From assembly GCA_020284085.1 (NCBI GenBank), contig JACEVL010000483.1:837505-901504 (forward strand): a DNA stretch of 64,000 bases, in the 5' to 3' direction. The DNA is from Aporrectodea caliginosa (lineage: Eukaryota > Annelida > Clitellata > Crassiclitellata > Lumbricidae). The translations under genes were made by a program, and so were the position numbers. Positions 44,591 through 55,446 of this stretch are shown here, in pieces. Each line of letters starts with the position of its first letter. The stretch's first letter is position 1. The notes under the pieces were generated by a model that was not told the DNA's origin, did no database searches, and saw nothing but the letters and a program-made list of their open reading frames with translations.

Positions 44591-44715
44591 CTCAGAGGTC
44601 TGGTTGACTGTTTCTGTAATGTTGTGCGTCTTATTAACATAGGCCTACATGTTCATGATGATCTGAGTAGCTGATCAGTACTTCCGTATCTTTAAAGATC
44701 AGTTAAGTAGGCGTA

Positions 44716-45968
44716 GGGTGGGTGATGGGAAAGTGGGACAGGCCACTATAGTGGGACAGCTAAGCTAGTGAGGCTTACATGCGTATTATGTCCAATACAT
44801 CCAAAATCTAAAAATACATAGTCTATGGCAATATACGCGACGTCTTTAATATGTGCGTACACACGTTTTATTGCAAGTATTTAATGGCCTTTGGTTGTGC
44901 GTGTAACATTCGATTTTCGAAAGTTAGTGAATTTGCGGTATTCATAATTTTGATAACTTTAACTTGCTAAGGCCCTTGTCGACACTAACGATAAATAATT
45001 ATATTGAATGCAATTTATGTTGAAATATACTGACGAAATGAACTACCAGCAACGGTTTTTATCACCAAATGTCAACATGCATTTACGAAGCCTGCTGGTG
45101 TATATAGGTGTCCCCCTTTAGCGACAGCTGTGTTGTTAAAGTGGGACAGCGATCTGCTGCTAAAGTGGGACAGCCTATTCCAGCTGAACTAAGCATAGCC
45201 TACGTGTTGATAGGCCTGTTGAATAATATAAGCCTATATAAATCCTCGATTACGATTACGTTGATTGTTTTAGATGGGAAGAGTACTTGATAAAAGGCAT
45301 GACTCTAGAAGTAACCCAAGTAAGAAGAATCAGTGGCCCTACTTCTAATGGAAGCAAAGTAAAGAGACAGAAGAAAGAAAATGAAGTGACAGCTAAGCCG
45401 AAAAACAAGAAAGCAAAAAAGAAAGCTGGGACCGACTATAGGCCTACAAATGAGCCCTCCACTTGCTACGAGTGTAGTGCTGTCGAGAACAGTAAAGCCG
45501 ACAAGAAACTCGCACAGTCTTGGATACAATGCAGCCGCTGTTTTCTGTGTACCACGAGCCATGTGGGGAGATAAATGGAATTTTAGATGATGATGATTTT
45601 TTTGTGCTCTCTGTGCGCAACAACTTACCTTCTAGCCTTAAGTTATCATTGACTATCTTTTTGTATGTTAACTAGGCCTATAGGCCTTTAAGTTTTGATC
45701 CTCATAGAGACTATCAGTGTTGGACCACTTTAGTAGCAATAGTGGACCAATTTACCGATTTCCGAAGAAAATATAGATTGTCGTGCCTTCCTAAGCAACA
45801 ATCAAGTTATGGACCACTTTAATAACTATTTTGTCCCACTTTAGCAGCTCCTGGAATCAGACACAGTCTAAACTGTCCGTATATGCATTTAGTTTGGTCT
45901 GTTTTAATATATGGACTCCACGACTGCACGTCATTCCCTTAAGTGTCCCACTTTCCGATCACCCACCC
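44716..45968. mobile_element. pogo/Tc1-like element, non-autonomous, TA-flanked
   Basis: Inverted ends GGGTGGGTGATGGGAAAGTG and CACTTTCCGATCACCCACCC extend about 25 bp with one mismatch, flanked by TA on both sides (44714-44715 and 45969-45970). AAAGTGGGACAG or its complement recurs inside (44752, 45138, 45163, 45835), possibly transposase-binding sites. A C-terminal zinc-finger remnant is encoded at 45287-45680; the catalytic domain is missing. Confidence 0.88.
45287..45680 (+). pseudogene. Lys-rich, PHD-like zinc finger C-terminus of a transposase
   Basis: A basic stretch (KNKKAKKKAGTDYRP) is followed by STCYECSAVENSKADKKLAQ, WIQCSRC, and, after a one-base shift, VYHEPCGEINGILDDDDFF. C-x2-C, W-x-Q-C-x2-C and YHxxC is the spacing of the PHD-like finger found at the C-terminus of some pogo/jerky-type DDE transposases. 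The N-terminal HTH and DDE core are absent. Confidence 0.65.
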
Positions 45969-46072
45969 TAACTAAAGTTTAACGTTTTAATGCTGAATTC
46001 TTTTTAAAATTTGAATATGCTACAACAATTGTGTAATTTGTGTTACAAGCGTTCAATAATAATTTTATTCGT

Positions 46073-46075
<3 letters not shown>

Positions 46076-46121
<46 letters not shown>
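46076..46121. repeat. (TA)n microsatellite
   Basis: An uninterrupted TA run of about 45 bp. Confidence 0.98.
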
Positions 46122-46124
<3 letters not shown>

Positions 46125-46294
46125 ACGATATTATATGCTGCTTGAGGCGTCAAACTCAAACATTACTATCTTTGACCTGCTGACATGCCACTCGATTCGC
46201 TGGGCGAATATCGGCTGTTGAAAGCATAGGCTAGCGTGGTTCAGGGATCTGGGGTGGGTCCTGCTACTTTCATAGTGAACTCATCGGTTACGTA

Positions 46295-46390
46295 TCGATA
46301 GTCCGAAGGTTCGATAGTCCGAAGGTTCGATAGTCCGAAGGTTCGATAGTCCGAAGGTTCGATAGTCCGAAGGTTCGATAGTCCGAAGAT
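46295..46390 (+). repeat. 16-bp tandem repeat, six units
   Basis: TCGATAGTCCGAAGGT repeats at 46295, 46311, 46327, 46343, 46359 and 46375. The first five units are identical. Confidence 0.96.
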
Positions 46391-46394
46391 TTCA

Positions 46395-47095
46395 TGGTAA
46401 AACATACATGTATAAGTGCATTTATATGTTTATGTACAGTATATGTATATATATGCATGTATATGTATATATATATGTTTGCATATAAATGTATTTATAT
46501 CTATATATGTACATATATATATATGTATATACATATGGATATATACACGTATATATACGCATATATTTCTATATATACGTATTTATATATATAAATGTTC
46601 ATATGCATATATATGTATATAAGTTTGTATATATATGTATTTATTTATACATATATATGTACATATCCGTATATAAATGGATATATAAACGTATATATAC
46701 GTATTTATATATATGTACATATGTATATAAAATTATATGTATTTATATATATATATATATGTATATATGCATATATATGTATATACATATACATATATTT
46801 ACTATGTATATATGTGTACATATAAATGTATATGTATATGTCTATATATTTATGTATGGGTATGTGTAAGGGGTTATGCTTCTTCCAGTGGTTGTTTCTC
46901 AACTACTGTGCTATATATATATATATATATATATATGCATATATATATGTATATACATAAAAATATATTTAATAAATTATGCTTAATAATATATATAATT
47001 ATATATTATATCGATGTTTTCATTTATATATGTAATACATGTATGTACAATGTACATATACATATATTTTATTATTTTATTTTAAAATAATTATT
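46395..47095. repeat. AT-rich cryptic microsatellite (TATATGTA/CATATA)
   Basis: Alternating purine-pyrimidine sequence dominated by TATATATGTA and ACATATATAT. The Tyr/Ile-rich open frames on both strands are artefacts. A short non-repetitive island lies at 46858-46905. The 3'-truncated LTR element ends against this tract. Confidence 0.9.
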
Positions 47096-47099
47096 ATTA

Positions 47100-49314
47100 T
47101 TGTATGCTCCAGAATCAATAAGTGCTTTTACTTTCACTGGTTCTTTTCCTGCTGTTCCACGAATCTCTACCTCGACGTACTGCAATACCACTTTCTTCAA
47201 TGCTGTACTTTCATCTTTTCCAGCCATTTCTTTCTGCATTCCATTGTGCAATAGAATTTCTTTCTGAATATCAGGTGAGAGGTGACATTTCATCACTGAC
47301 TTTACTTCGGTTTCATTATTCTGATGTTCTGTGACCTGACTTTCTGAATTGTCAACCACTTGAATTCGATTCACCCTCGAATGTTCTTGTTTTCCACCAT
47401 AATTTGAGGTTGTAACAGGAACTGGACAGAATTTCATCAAATGCCTGTCTGATCCACAGTTGTGACAACGTTTCACCACTGCACCTCGTTGTTCGATGTT
47501 TTCTTTTCTCTTATATGGAGTAAACGATGCATTGCCTTCTCTCGCGACAAACCTTGGTGGTGACTTGTTATATACCTGACGTTGTCTGGTCATCATCGAC
47601 TCTCTATTCTCGTGAACAACCGGAGAATTTGGTTTCACTTCTGTACTTCTGAACTGATTTCCTGTTTCTTGATTGCTCTTCCAATGAAAACCAAAATTTG
47701 GAGTGAACTGTTGATTTCTTTTTACATTGGGTACAAAACCAAAACTTGTCTTATTCGGAATTGCCAAACCAATTCGATTATTAACATGAATGTCTGCTAG
47801 GTCTGCCACAACACTAGCTTCGTAACAATCAGTTCCTTCCTTCGACAACACAAACTGTAGTGGACCTGGTGGTAGTGATTCTTTCAACTTATCCGCCACT
47901 AACAAATCAAACAACTTCTCAAAATTCTTATCCACTTTGCGACTTTTCACATAATAGTTCAACAAGTTCTTCAGCCTTGCTGTAAACATTGTATACGTTT
48001 CTTCAGCTGTCTTCTTCGCATCAATAAACTTCGATCTGTACTCTCTCGGTGTCAACTTGAATTCTTTTAACAAGTGCTGTTTCACGATCTCATAATCGTC
48101 TAAATCAGCGAATGACAATCTGTTCAGAACAGTTCTAGCTTTCGGAGTCATCAATGGCAATAGTAACTTCACCCAGAATTGTTCCTGCACGTTGAAACTA
48201 CGAAACGCATTCTCTACCGTTTCGAAATATAATGGCACCTCCATCATATCGTTTGGCATTTTGGGTAACACATGTTTCATGGCATCACCAATTTTCTTTA
48301 TTTTCGAAACCATCGTTTCACTTTCTTCTTGTTTCCTTTTCTCTTCTTCTCGTTCTTCTTGCCTTCTTTGTTCTTGTGCTTCTCTATTTTGCTTCTCCTC
48401 TTTGAGTTGTGCTTCTTTTAATGCTATTTTTGTTTTTTCCAACTTTAAACGTTCTTGTCTTTCCTCTTCCGCCTTCTCCATGCTTTCTTTCTGTAATTTC
48501 AGTTCTTCTTGTCTAACCTGTTCTGCTCGCTCCAACTCTGAAATTCGCACTTTTTCCTTTTCTTCTTCACGTAGTCTCTTCTGTTCAATCTGTTGCTGAC
48601 GTATCTCTTCGTCACTTTTCCGCGCCCTTTCAAATTCAATCATCTGCTCTAATCTTCTCCTTTCAGCATCTTCTCTATCTTTTCTCAATTGCTCTAATTG
48701 AATTTCAAATTGCTGCCTTTGCAATTCTTCTTTCTCTCTTTGAAGACGTAATTCTTCCTGTCGTACATTTTCTGCTTTCTCTTCTTTCTCTCTCTGAAGA
48801 CGTAATTCTTCCTGTCGCATTTCTTTCTCTTCTTGTCTTATACGCTCTGCTTCTTCTCTTCGTTTCTCCTCTCTTTCTCTTTCTCGTCTTGTCTTCGTTT
48901 CTCCTCTCTTTCTTTCTCTTCTTGTCTTCGTTTCTCCTCTTTTTCTTTTTCTTCTTGTCTTACACGTTCTGCTTCTTCTCTTCGTTTCTCCTCTTTTTCT
49001 TTCTCTTCTTGTCTCCGTTTCTCCTCTCTTTCTTTCTCTTCTTGTCTTGTCATCATCATCCATTGCATCATCATCTCCATAGACATAGGTCCAGGTGGTT
49101 TCTCAATAACCTTTTCCACAGCACCACCGACAGCACCTTCTTCTTCTTCTGCTTCTTCTTTAAGCCAGACTTCAGCTAGCGCTTCTAACATGTCCTCACG
49201 TGACATATCTTCCAGTTTCTCTTCTTCAAAACCAGCCTTTAACAAGCGCTGTTTTAATCTTTCAGTAGACATCTTCTTCAGTTCTGCTTGTTTTTTGACA
49301 CTTAATTTCTCCAT
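47100..49314 (-). pseudogene. LTR-retrotransposon gag with zinc knuckle and start of protease
   Basis: The minus-strand protein begins at 49314 (MEKLSVKKQAELKKM). A short helical N-terminus is followed by a very long Arg/Glu-rich coiled coil built from EEKRRQEEKE-type repeats (about 49060-48330), then a capsid-like helical domain similar to SCAN/gypsy capsids (about 48290-47780), a basic linker, a CCHC knuckle (CHNCGSDRHLMKFC, about 47428-47470), and VKALIDSGA, the DSGA active site of a retropepsin (about 47105-47135). The frame shifts by one base within the repeats near 48870-48900. After DSGA the sequence collapses into AT-rich repeat, so pol is lost. This is most like a gypsy-type element. 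Confidence 0.85.
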
Positions 49315-49479
49315 CTTACTCCTTTACTTGTGTGATTTCCTTTCTGGAAAACACGAGTTTTCTTTTGTGTTTGAAGTATTGGGGATTGTTCTTTGTTTGA
49401 TAACAACAAACTTTTATACCTGTGTCGTTGAGGCTTTCGTTGTCGTAGATTTACCGATGATTCGAATGCGTATTCACCA

Positions 49480-49578
49480 GTCGACGTTGTTTCAAATCTC
49501 ACCGACGTTGTTTCGAATCCCAGATGTTGTTTCGAATCCCAGACGTTGTTTCGAATCCCAGACGTTGTTTCGAATTCC
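49480..49578 (-). repeat. 20-21-bp repeats in the LTR element leader
   Basis: ACGTTGTTTCGAATCCCAG recurs about five times between gag and the primer-binding region, the outermost units being diverged. Read on the minus strand it lies in the untranslated leader. Confidence 0.88.
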
Positions 49579-49598
49579 ACCGCTGCTGCCACCAAATA
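49579..49598 (-). promoter_or_regulatory. Putative primer-binding site next to the LTR
   Basis: On the minus strand the LTR end GGTGACA is followed after TAT by TTGGTGGCAGCAGCGG. TGG directly after the LTR is the complement of a tRNA CCA end. The priming tRNA is not identified. Confidence 0.6.
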
Positions 49599-49989
49599 TG
49601 TCACCAACTCTTCTTCTTTCTTAGTTGTGACCTACCTCAAGAACTTTCCTTATCTCTACATATAAATTGCTCAACGTCTTCTAACTGTTTAAGAATTAAA
49701 TTGACACAGTTCTTTGAATGTTTCTCCTTTCTTTAAACACAGTTATTCTTCAAACACAGTTATTCATCAAACACAACTCGACTGTAACTTCTAACATACA
49801 GCTCTCTACTGCATTAAAACAACTACTACACTGTATTGTTCAAATTTACTGTCATCAGCAGTTTCTAAGTTTGGCGCGCTAACTGCACGTGTAACAAGAA
49901 TCTACCGTCAGCCAATGTTTAGGCTACTTTAGGCCAAGCGCCCACCAGCCGACCGCGCAACTAAGGCCTAAGACTAAAACCGCTTAACA
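49599..49989 (-). mobile_element. 5' LTR (391 bp) of the truncated retrotransposon
   Basis: Read on the minus strand it starts TGTTAAGCGG and ends TTGGTGACA, giving TG...CA termini. A TATA-like TTTATATGTAG lies near 49660. It sits immediately outside the primer-binding site and gag leader. No second LTR is found, so the right boundary is inferred. Confidence 0.65.
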
Positions 49990-50070
49990 ATCGATACACA
50001 TTATATATATATATCAACCTAAGGAACACCTGTGCTCATTATATATGCAAAACATTAGTTCACAAATACA

Positions 50071-50960
50071 GAGTCGGCTGAGATACCCTATGAACTTGCA
50101 AATTCAGCACTCACCGCTTGGATGACCCTGACAGGTGCAGAACCACCAACAGGAGCAGCAACTCATCGTCAAAAAGAATGGGACCTCCGATGTACAGACA
50201 AGGCATGGACAGGCCTGCTCGAGTCCACTAGCTGTCCACGCGATCGTGCTCGCCTGCTAGCTTCACGAGCACCTCATTCTGGAGACTGGATGCTAGCTCC
50301 CCCTGTTACTGCTTTGGGCCTGCGCCTCTCAGACGAGGAAGTACGAATCGCAGTCGGAGTGAGGCTAGGGACAGCACTCTATGAACCACATCTGTGCCAC
50401 CACTGTCGACAAAAAGTCGACGCAAGAGGACTCCATGGGCTGGTTTGCAGAGGAGGCGGCGGAAAACATCAACGACACAGTATGTTAAACGACATCATCT
50501 GGAGAGCACTTGGCAGAGCAAAAATCCCCTCACAGAAAGAACCTCTCGGTCTGTCAAGAGAAGATGGAAAGCGACCAGACGGTGTCACGCTGATCCCTTG
50601 GTCACGTGGACGATGTCTTGCATGGGATGTGACAGTGCCCGACACCTACGCCACGTCTCATCTTGGCCATACATCTACTGGAGCTGGGGAAGCCGCCGAA
50701 CGCGCAGTTGTCTCCAAGAGGGTCAAATATTCCACCATCACCACCACCCACGATTTTGTAGCGGTCGCCTTAGAAACTGGCGGCGCTTGGAGCAAAGAGG
50801 GACTGCAGTTCGTTTCTGAGTTGGGAAGACGGACAAGTGACGCAACCCATGATCCAATGGAGTCATCATACCTATTCCAGCGGATCTCAGTGGCTCTTCA
50901 ACGGGGGAACGCCATCTGCCTCTCCGGGACACTGCCACCGATCTCTGAACTCTGCTGAAA
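50071..50960 (+). pseudogene. Endonuclease-type LINE C-terminal domain, copy A
   Basis: An open frame to 50958 encodes the post-RT domain of a non-LTR protein: RLLASRAPHSGDWMLAPPVT, LSDEEVRIAVGVRLGTALYE, a zinc-binding HLCHHCRQKVDARGLHGLVC, RHSMLNDIIWRALGRAKIPS, then DGKRPDGVTLIPW and LAWDVTVPDT. RPD followed about 15 residues later by WDVTV resembles the restriction-like endonuclease core of R2/R4/Dong-type elements. The RT domain is missing. The stop TGA is followed at once by GATGATGATAATAATAAT, so the 3' UTR is almost absent. It belongs to the same subfamily as the fragments at 55091, 55256 and 63540. Confidence 0.85.
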
Positions 50961-50968
50961 TGATGATG

Positions 50969-51003
<35 letters not shown>
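50961..51003 (+). repeat. (TAA)n joining LINE copies A and B
   Basis: A short GATGAT lead-in followed by pure TAA repeats. Copy B begins directly at its right edge. Confidence 0.97.
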
Positions 51004-52100
51004 CATGAAATTCGACGCTGGATTACGAGCTGGCACCGAGAGCATTCTTAACATCGCTCTCTCTGACGATCAGTGGTTACTCACATCCATGCCTATCAGG
51101 ATGGGCGGACTGGGAATAAGAAGAGCATCTTCGTTGGCACTTCCAGCTTTTTTAGCCTCAGCCGCAAGATCTCAACTCACCCAATCGCTCATCCTCACTC
51201 TCACTCAGGTGCCCGAAGACTCTATCGTGGAAGTAATGAGAACCCGATGGCAGCAGAGCATTGCAGAAACGACCGACTTCCCATCAACAGACGGCAATCA
51301 GTCTTCATGGGACACGCCGCTGCTCTCGGTGGCCATGCTGGAGATAACATCGCGCTCTCGGGATTCGTACGACCGGGCGAGGCTTAATGCTATACAGGCC
51401 CCACACGCCTCGGACTGGCTATTCGCCCTCCCTCTAGCTTCTCAAGGCTTAAGACTCAATGACGAAGATATGAGGGTAGCGGTGGGCTTGAGACTGGGGG
51501 CGGTCATCTGTGCCCCACACACATGTCCATGTGGTACAATGGTTTCAGCCAGAGGATCGCACGGTTTGGCTTGCACGTTGGGTTTCGGCAGACAAGCCAG
51601 ACACTCTTCCATCAATGAAATCGTGCTACGCAGCCTCATCAGGGCAGGTACCCCGTCGATCAGGGAACCGACTGGCCTCGCCCGATTGGATGGGAAAAGA
51701 CCAGATGGCCAAACCCTGATTCCATGGAACAACGGGCGTTCCCTGATTTGGGATGTCACAATTGTAGACACTTTTGCGCCGTCGTACTTGGTCGAGACAG
51801 CTGTAGCAGCGGGAGGAGCGGCGGAAATAGCCGCGACTAGAAAGAAGAACAAATACGAGGAGCTTCAAACAAGATACCTTTTTACTCCAATCGCGATAGA
51901 GACGATGGGACCTTTGGACCAGGAGGGCCTGGCTTTCATCAAGGAACTCGGCAGACGGTTGACCAGAACAACGGAAGATCCACAAGAAACCTTCTTCCTT
52001 TTTCAAAAGATCTCTGTTACTGTCCAGCGATTCAACGCTGTCGCATGCCTTGCTACAATGGGGCCCTAGAACTCTGATCTTAGAGGAACAATAACCGTTT
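51004..52100 (+). pseudogene. Endonuclease-type LINE C-terminal domain, copy B (longest)
   Basis: The frame is open from the TAA repeat to a stop at 52067-52069. It starts with the post-RT region (WLLTSMPIRMGGLGIRRASS, ALPAFLASAARS), then YDRARLNAIQAPHASDWLFA, RLNDEDMRVAVGLRLGAVIC, zinc-binding CPCGTMVSARGSHGLAC, RHSSINEIVLRSLIRAGTPS, DGKRPDGQTLIPW and LIWDVTIVDT, and an alanine-rich helix, and ends FLFQKISVTVQRFNAVACL. There are no internal stops over more than 350 codons. It is 5'-truncated; the reverse transcriptase is not present, so it cannot be autonomous. Confidence 0.88.

Positions 52101-52168
<68 letters not shown>
52101..52168 (+). repeat. (TAA)n joining LINE copies B and C
   Basis: Pure TAA repeat ending at CTTGGTGGAGC, where copy C begins. 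Confidence 0.97.
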
Positions 52169-52169
<1 letters not shown>

Positions 52170-52408
52170 TCTTGGTGGAGCTGGGTCGCCGTGCAGCCGC
52201 TGTTTCTGGCGACCAAAGGGAGACAACTTACCTTTTCCAGAGGCTTTCAATTTGCACTCAACGTTTTAACGCCGTTGCTTTTAGAGGCACCTTCACACCG
52301 TACCCCGGGGACGAGGACCGCGTACTCCAAGCTTGATCACGCTTCTTTTATTTAGTTTCTTAGAGCCTGAGGGATTTTACTTACCTCGGGCAAAAAAAAA
52401 AAAAATAA
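52169..52408 (+). pseudogene. Endonuclease-type LINE, 3' fragment, copy C
   Basis: It encodes the last 54 residues (LVELGRRAAAVSGDQRETTY, LFQRLSICTQRFNAVAFRGT) up to a stop near 52336. The 3' UTR ends with the stem-loop CCTGAGG...CCTCGGG at 52366-52390, then an A-rich run. Confidence 0.85.
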
Positions 52409-53427
<1,019 letters not shown>

Positions 53428-53432
<5 letters not shown>

Positions 53433-53487
53433 TTCCTGCTCCTAAAGCAATTTTTCATAAATCCTGAGGGATCCTTGATACCTCGGG
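53428..53487 (+). pseudogene. 60-bp mini-copy: only the LINE 3' UTR end
   Basis: ACAAATTTCCTGCTCC, AAGCAATTTTTCATAAATCC and the stem-loop CCTGAGG...CCTCGGG (53463-53487) match the 3' UTR near 57880-57939. It lies between the (TAA)n of copy D and the start of copy E, an extreme 5' truncation. Confidence 0.8.
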
Positions 53488-54357
53488 AAAAGCCTCTCAT
53501 TGACGGAGTCACCTCAGATCTGAAAGCCGCGCTCACAGACACTTACAATCAAGCACGCTTTAGGGCGGTCTCTGCCCCGCACTCGGGCGATTGGTTATTC
53601 GCTCTCCCCATCACCTCTTGCGGGCTGAGACTTGACGATGAGGCGGTCAGAGTCGCGGTTGGCCTACGCCTCGGTGTGCCTCTTTGCGAACCGCACAGCT
53701 GTGTCTGTGGCTCTCTTGTTTCCGCAGAGGGCTCCCATGGGTTGTCATGTGGGTTGGGTCCGGGCCGATCGTCACGACATGCATCCCTAAACGATCTTAT
53801 TTTTCGTAGCTTGGTTCGAGCCGGCTACCCCTCCACCAAGGAACCGGTCGGCCTCCTGAGAACAGATGGCAAGAGACCTGACGGTCTCACTCTCATCCCT
53901 TGGCGAGCGGGGCGGAGCCTGGTTTGGGATGTGACGGTCACAGACACACTGGCCGTCTCTTACCTACCGAGTACTTCTCGGACAGCCGGGGCTGCCGCAG
54001 AGATGGCGGCTGCTCGAAAAAATGCTAAGTACATCCAGCTCGCAGCCGTCTATCACTTTGTCCCCCTGGCCTTTGAAACCATGGGCCCGGTGAGTTCTGA
54101 AGGCTTGGCCTTTATATCATCATTGGGACAGAACCTCAGCACGATATCCGGAGATGCACGCGAAACCTCCTACCTATTTCAGCGCATATCTGTAATGATC
54201 CAGCGGTTCAATGCGGTGGCTTTCCGCGGTACTTTTGCCACACTGGACCTTGACGACGATTAGGTGCCGTTCCAGACGAATTTTATTGTTCTTAATTAAT
54301 ATTAAGTCCCCGGGGGATCATGTATACCTCGGGGCATAAAAAAAAAAAAAAAAAATT
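53488..54357 (+). pseudogene. Endonuclease-type LINE C-terminal domain, copy E
   Basis: Open frame to 54261-54263. It encodes FRAVSAPHSGDWLFALPITS, LDDEAVRVAVGLRLGVPLCE, zinc-binding CVCGSLVSAEGSHGLSC, RHASLNDLIFRSLVRAGYPS, DGKRPDGLTLIPW, LVWDVTVTDT and YLFQRISVMIQRFNAVAFRG, ending LDLDDD. The 3' UTR contains GTGCCGTTCCAGACG and a stem-loop (54308-54334) whose stem differs from the others at paired positions. A poly(A) run and (TAA)n follow. Confidence 0.88.
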
Positions 54358-54359
54358 AA

Positions 54360-54429
<70 letters not shown>

Positions 54430-54430
54430 T
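54358..54430 (+). repeat. (TAA)n tail of LINE copy E
   Basis: Pure TAA repeat after an A-rich lead. Confidence 0.97.
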
Positions 54431-54527
54431 GGTATAATAAGGTTTTTATAATAGGAACCAACTGTGGCGGAATTGCACGCCTTGACCGCGTCCGTAGGCA
54501 GTGGTGGCGGGACTTGCCCTTGAGTGC

Positions 54528-54707
54528 CCTGGAGGGGGCACCTGCCTGGGTCTCCCGGGACCCGCCTGGAGGGGGACCTGTCTGGGTCCCCGGGACCTGC
54601 CTGTAGGGGGACCTGCCTGGGTCCCCGGAACCCGCCTGGAGGGGGCCTGCCTGGGTCCCCCTGGACCTGCCTGGAGGGGGACCTGCCTAGGGTCCCCGAG
54701 ACCTGCG
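54528..54707 (+). repeat. GC-rich minisatellite, about 36-bp units, five copies
   Basis: Units of the form CCTGGAGGGGGACCTGCCTG then GGTCCCCGGGACC repeat with indels. Gly/Pro-rich frames through it are repeat artefacts. Confidence 0.92.
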
Positions 54708-54731
54708 TGTCTTGCTACGTCAGCAGTACAC

Positions 54732-54768
54732 TATAAATAGTGCTGCTAAAGACACTCGTAGTCAGTTC
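54732..54768 (+). promoter_or_regulatory. Core-promoter-like sequence (TATA box and initiator)
   Basis: TATAAATA at 54732-54739 is followed by TCAGTTC with its A at 54764, 32 bp from the first T of the TATA box. That is the classic TATA-to-initiator spacing. TCAGTT-type words recur just downstream. It may drive a mobile element; the only frame downstream is the small one at 54941. Confidence 0.6.
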
Positions 54769-54940
54769 TATCAGTTCGGTCAGTTGTTGTTTAGCTCAGT
54801 TCAGATCAGTTGCTTCTTGTCAGTGGAGTTTGACGTGTTCGTAAATAATACAAGTCGTCTTTTACGTTCGGTATCGTCGCTGGCATTGCTAAGTCCTCTT
54901 CCCGACCGGAGAGGCCGAGCCTGGCAGAACATTGAAGAAA

Positions 54941-55077
54941 TGGAGGATTCCAGACACGCTATCATGGTAACTATTAAAGAAAGAGAAGAATCCGCCCAGG
55001 CAAACCGGGAGAAGAAAGATTGTCCGACATTTGACCGCTTCCCCTCCCCAAGGAGATTTTCACCACTCAACGAATAA
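54941..55077 (+). CDS. Small ORF, 45 codons, unknown
   Basis: MEDSRHAIMVTIKEREESAQ continues to a stop at 55075-55077. It is the first good ATG (context GAAATGG) about 180 bp downstream of the TATA/initiator pair. I recognise no domain; it is charged and probably helical. The downstream LINE fragment begins at 55091, so a longer original gene may have been cut off. Support is weak. Confidence 0.25.
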
Positions 55078-55090
55078 CAATAATCGGGCA

Positions 55091-55165
55091 TTAATCTGCA
55101 GCGGGGGAACGCCATCTGCCTCTCCGGGACACTGCCACCGATCTCTGAGCTCTGCTGAAATGACA
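55091..55165 (+). pseudogene. Endonuclease-type LINE, 3' fragment, copy F
   Basis: CAGCGGGGGAACGCCATCTG and CACTGCCACCGATCTCTGAG match the last 60 bp of copy A almost exactly (50900-50958), ending at the same TGA. Confidence 0.85.
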
Positions 55166-55193
55166 CTACACAATGATGATGATGATGATGATG

Positions 55194-55254
<61 letters not shown>
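55166..55254 (+). repeat. (ATG)n(ATA)n joining LINE copies F and G
   Basis: GATGATGATG changes to AATAATAAT, the same order as behind copy A. Confidence 0.96.
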
Positions 55255-55255
<1 letters not shown>

Positions 55256-55410
55256 CAGAGTTGGGAAGCCAGATAATGGACGCAATGCACGATTCACTGG
55301 AGACATCGTACTTGTTCCAGCGTATCTCAGTAGCTCTGCAACGGGGAATGCCATCTGCCTCTCCGGAACATTGCCAACGCTCTCTGAGATCTGCTGAGAT
55401 GACTTTTCAG

Positions 55411-55415
<5 letters not shown>
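55255..55415 (+). pseudogene. Endonuclease-type LINE, 3' fragment, copy G
   Basis: The frame ETSYLFQRISVALQRG followed by CTGCCTCTCCGGAACATTGC corresponds to the last 150 bp of copy A. It ends at TGCTGAGATGA and continues into (AAC)n (55416-55445) instead of TAA. Confidence 0.83.

Positions 55416-55445
<30 letters not shown>
55416..55445 (+). repeat. (AAC)n microsatellite
   Basis: About ten ACA/AAC units behind LINE copy G. Confidence 0.95.

Positions 55446-55446
<1 letters not shown>

Noticed and set aside
46394..47090. Tyr/Ile-rich open frames on both strands
   Set aside because: They are products of a cryptic TATATGTA microsatellite.
48192..49179. Ser/Phe-rich + strand frames of 96-263 codons
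   Set aside because: They are antisense shadows of the Arg/Glu-rich gag coiled coil on the minus strand.
54501..54740. Gly/Pro-rich frames of 70-79 codons
   Set aside because: They are translations of the 36-bp GC-rich minisatellite.
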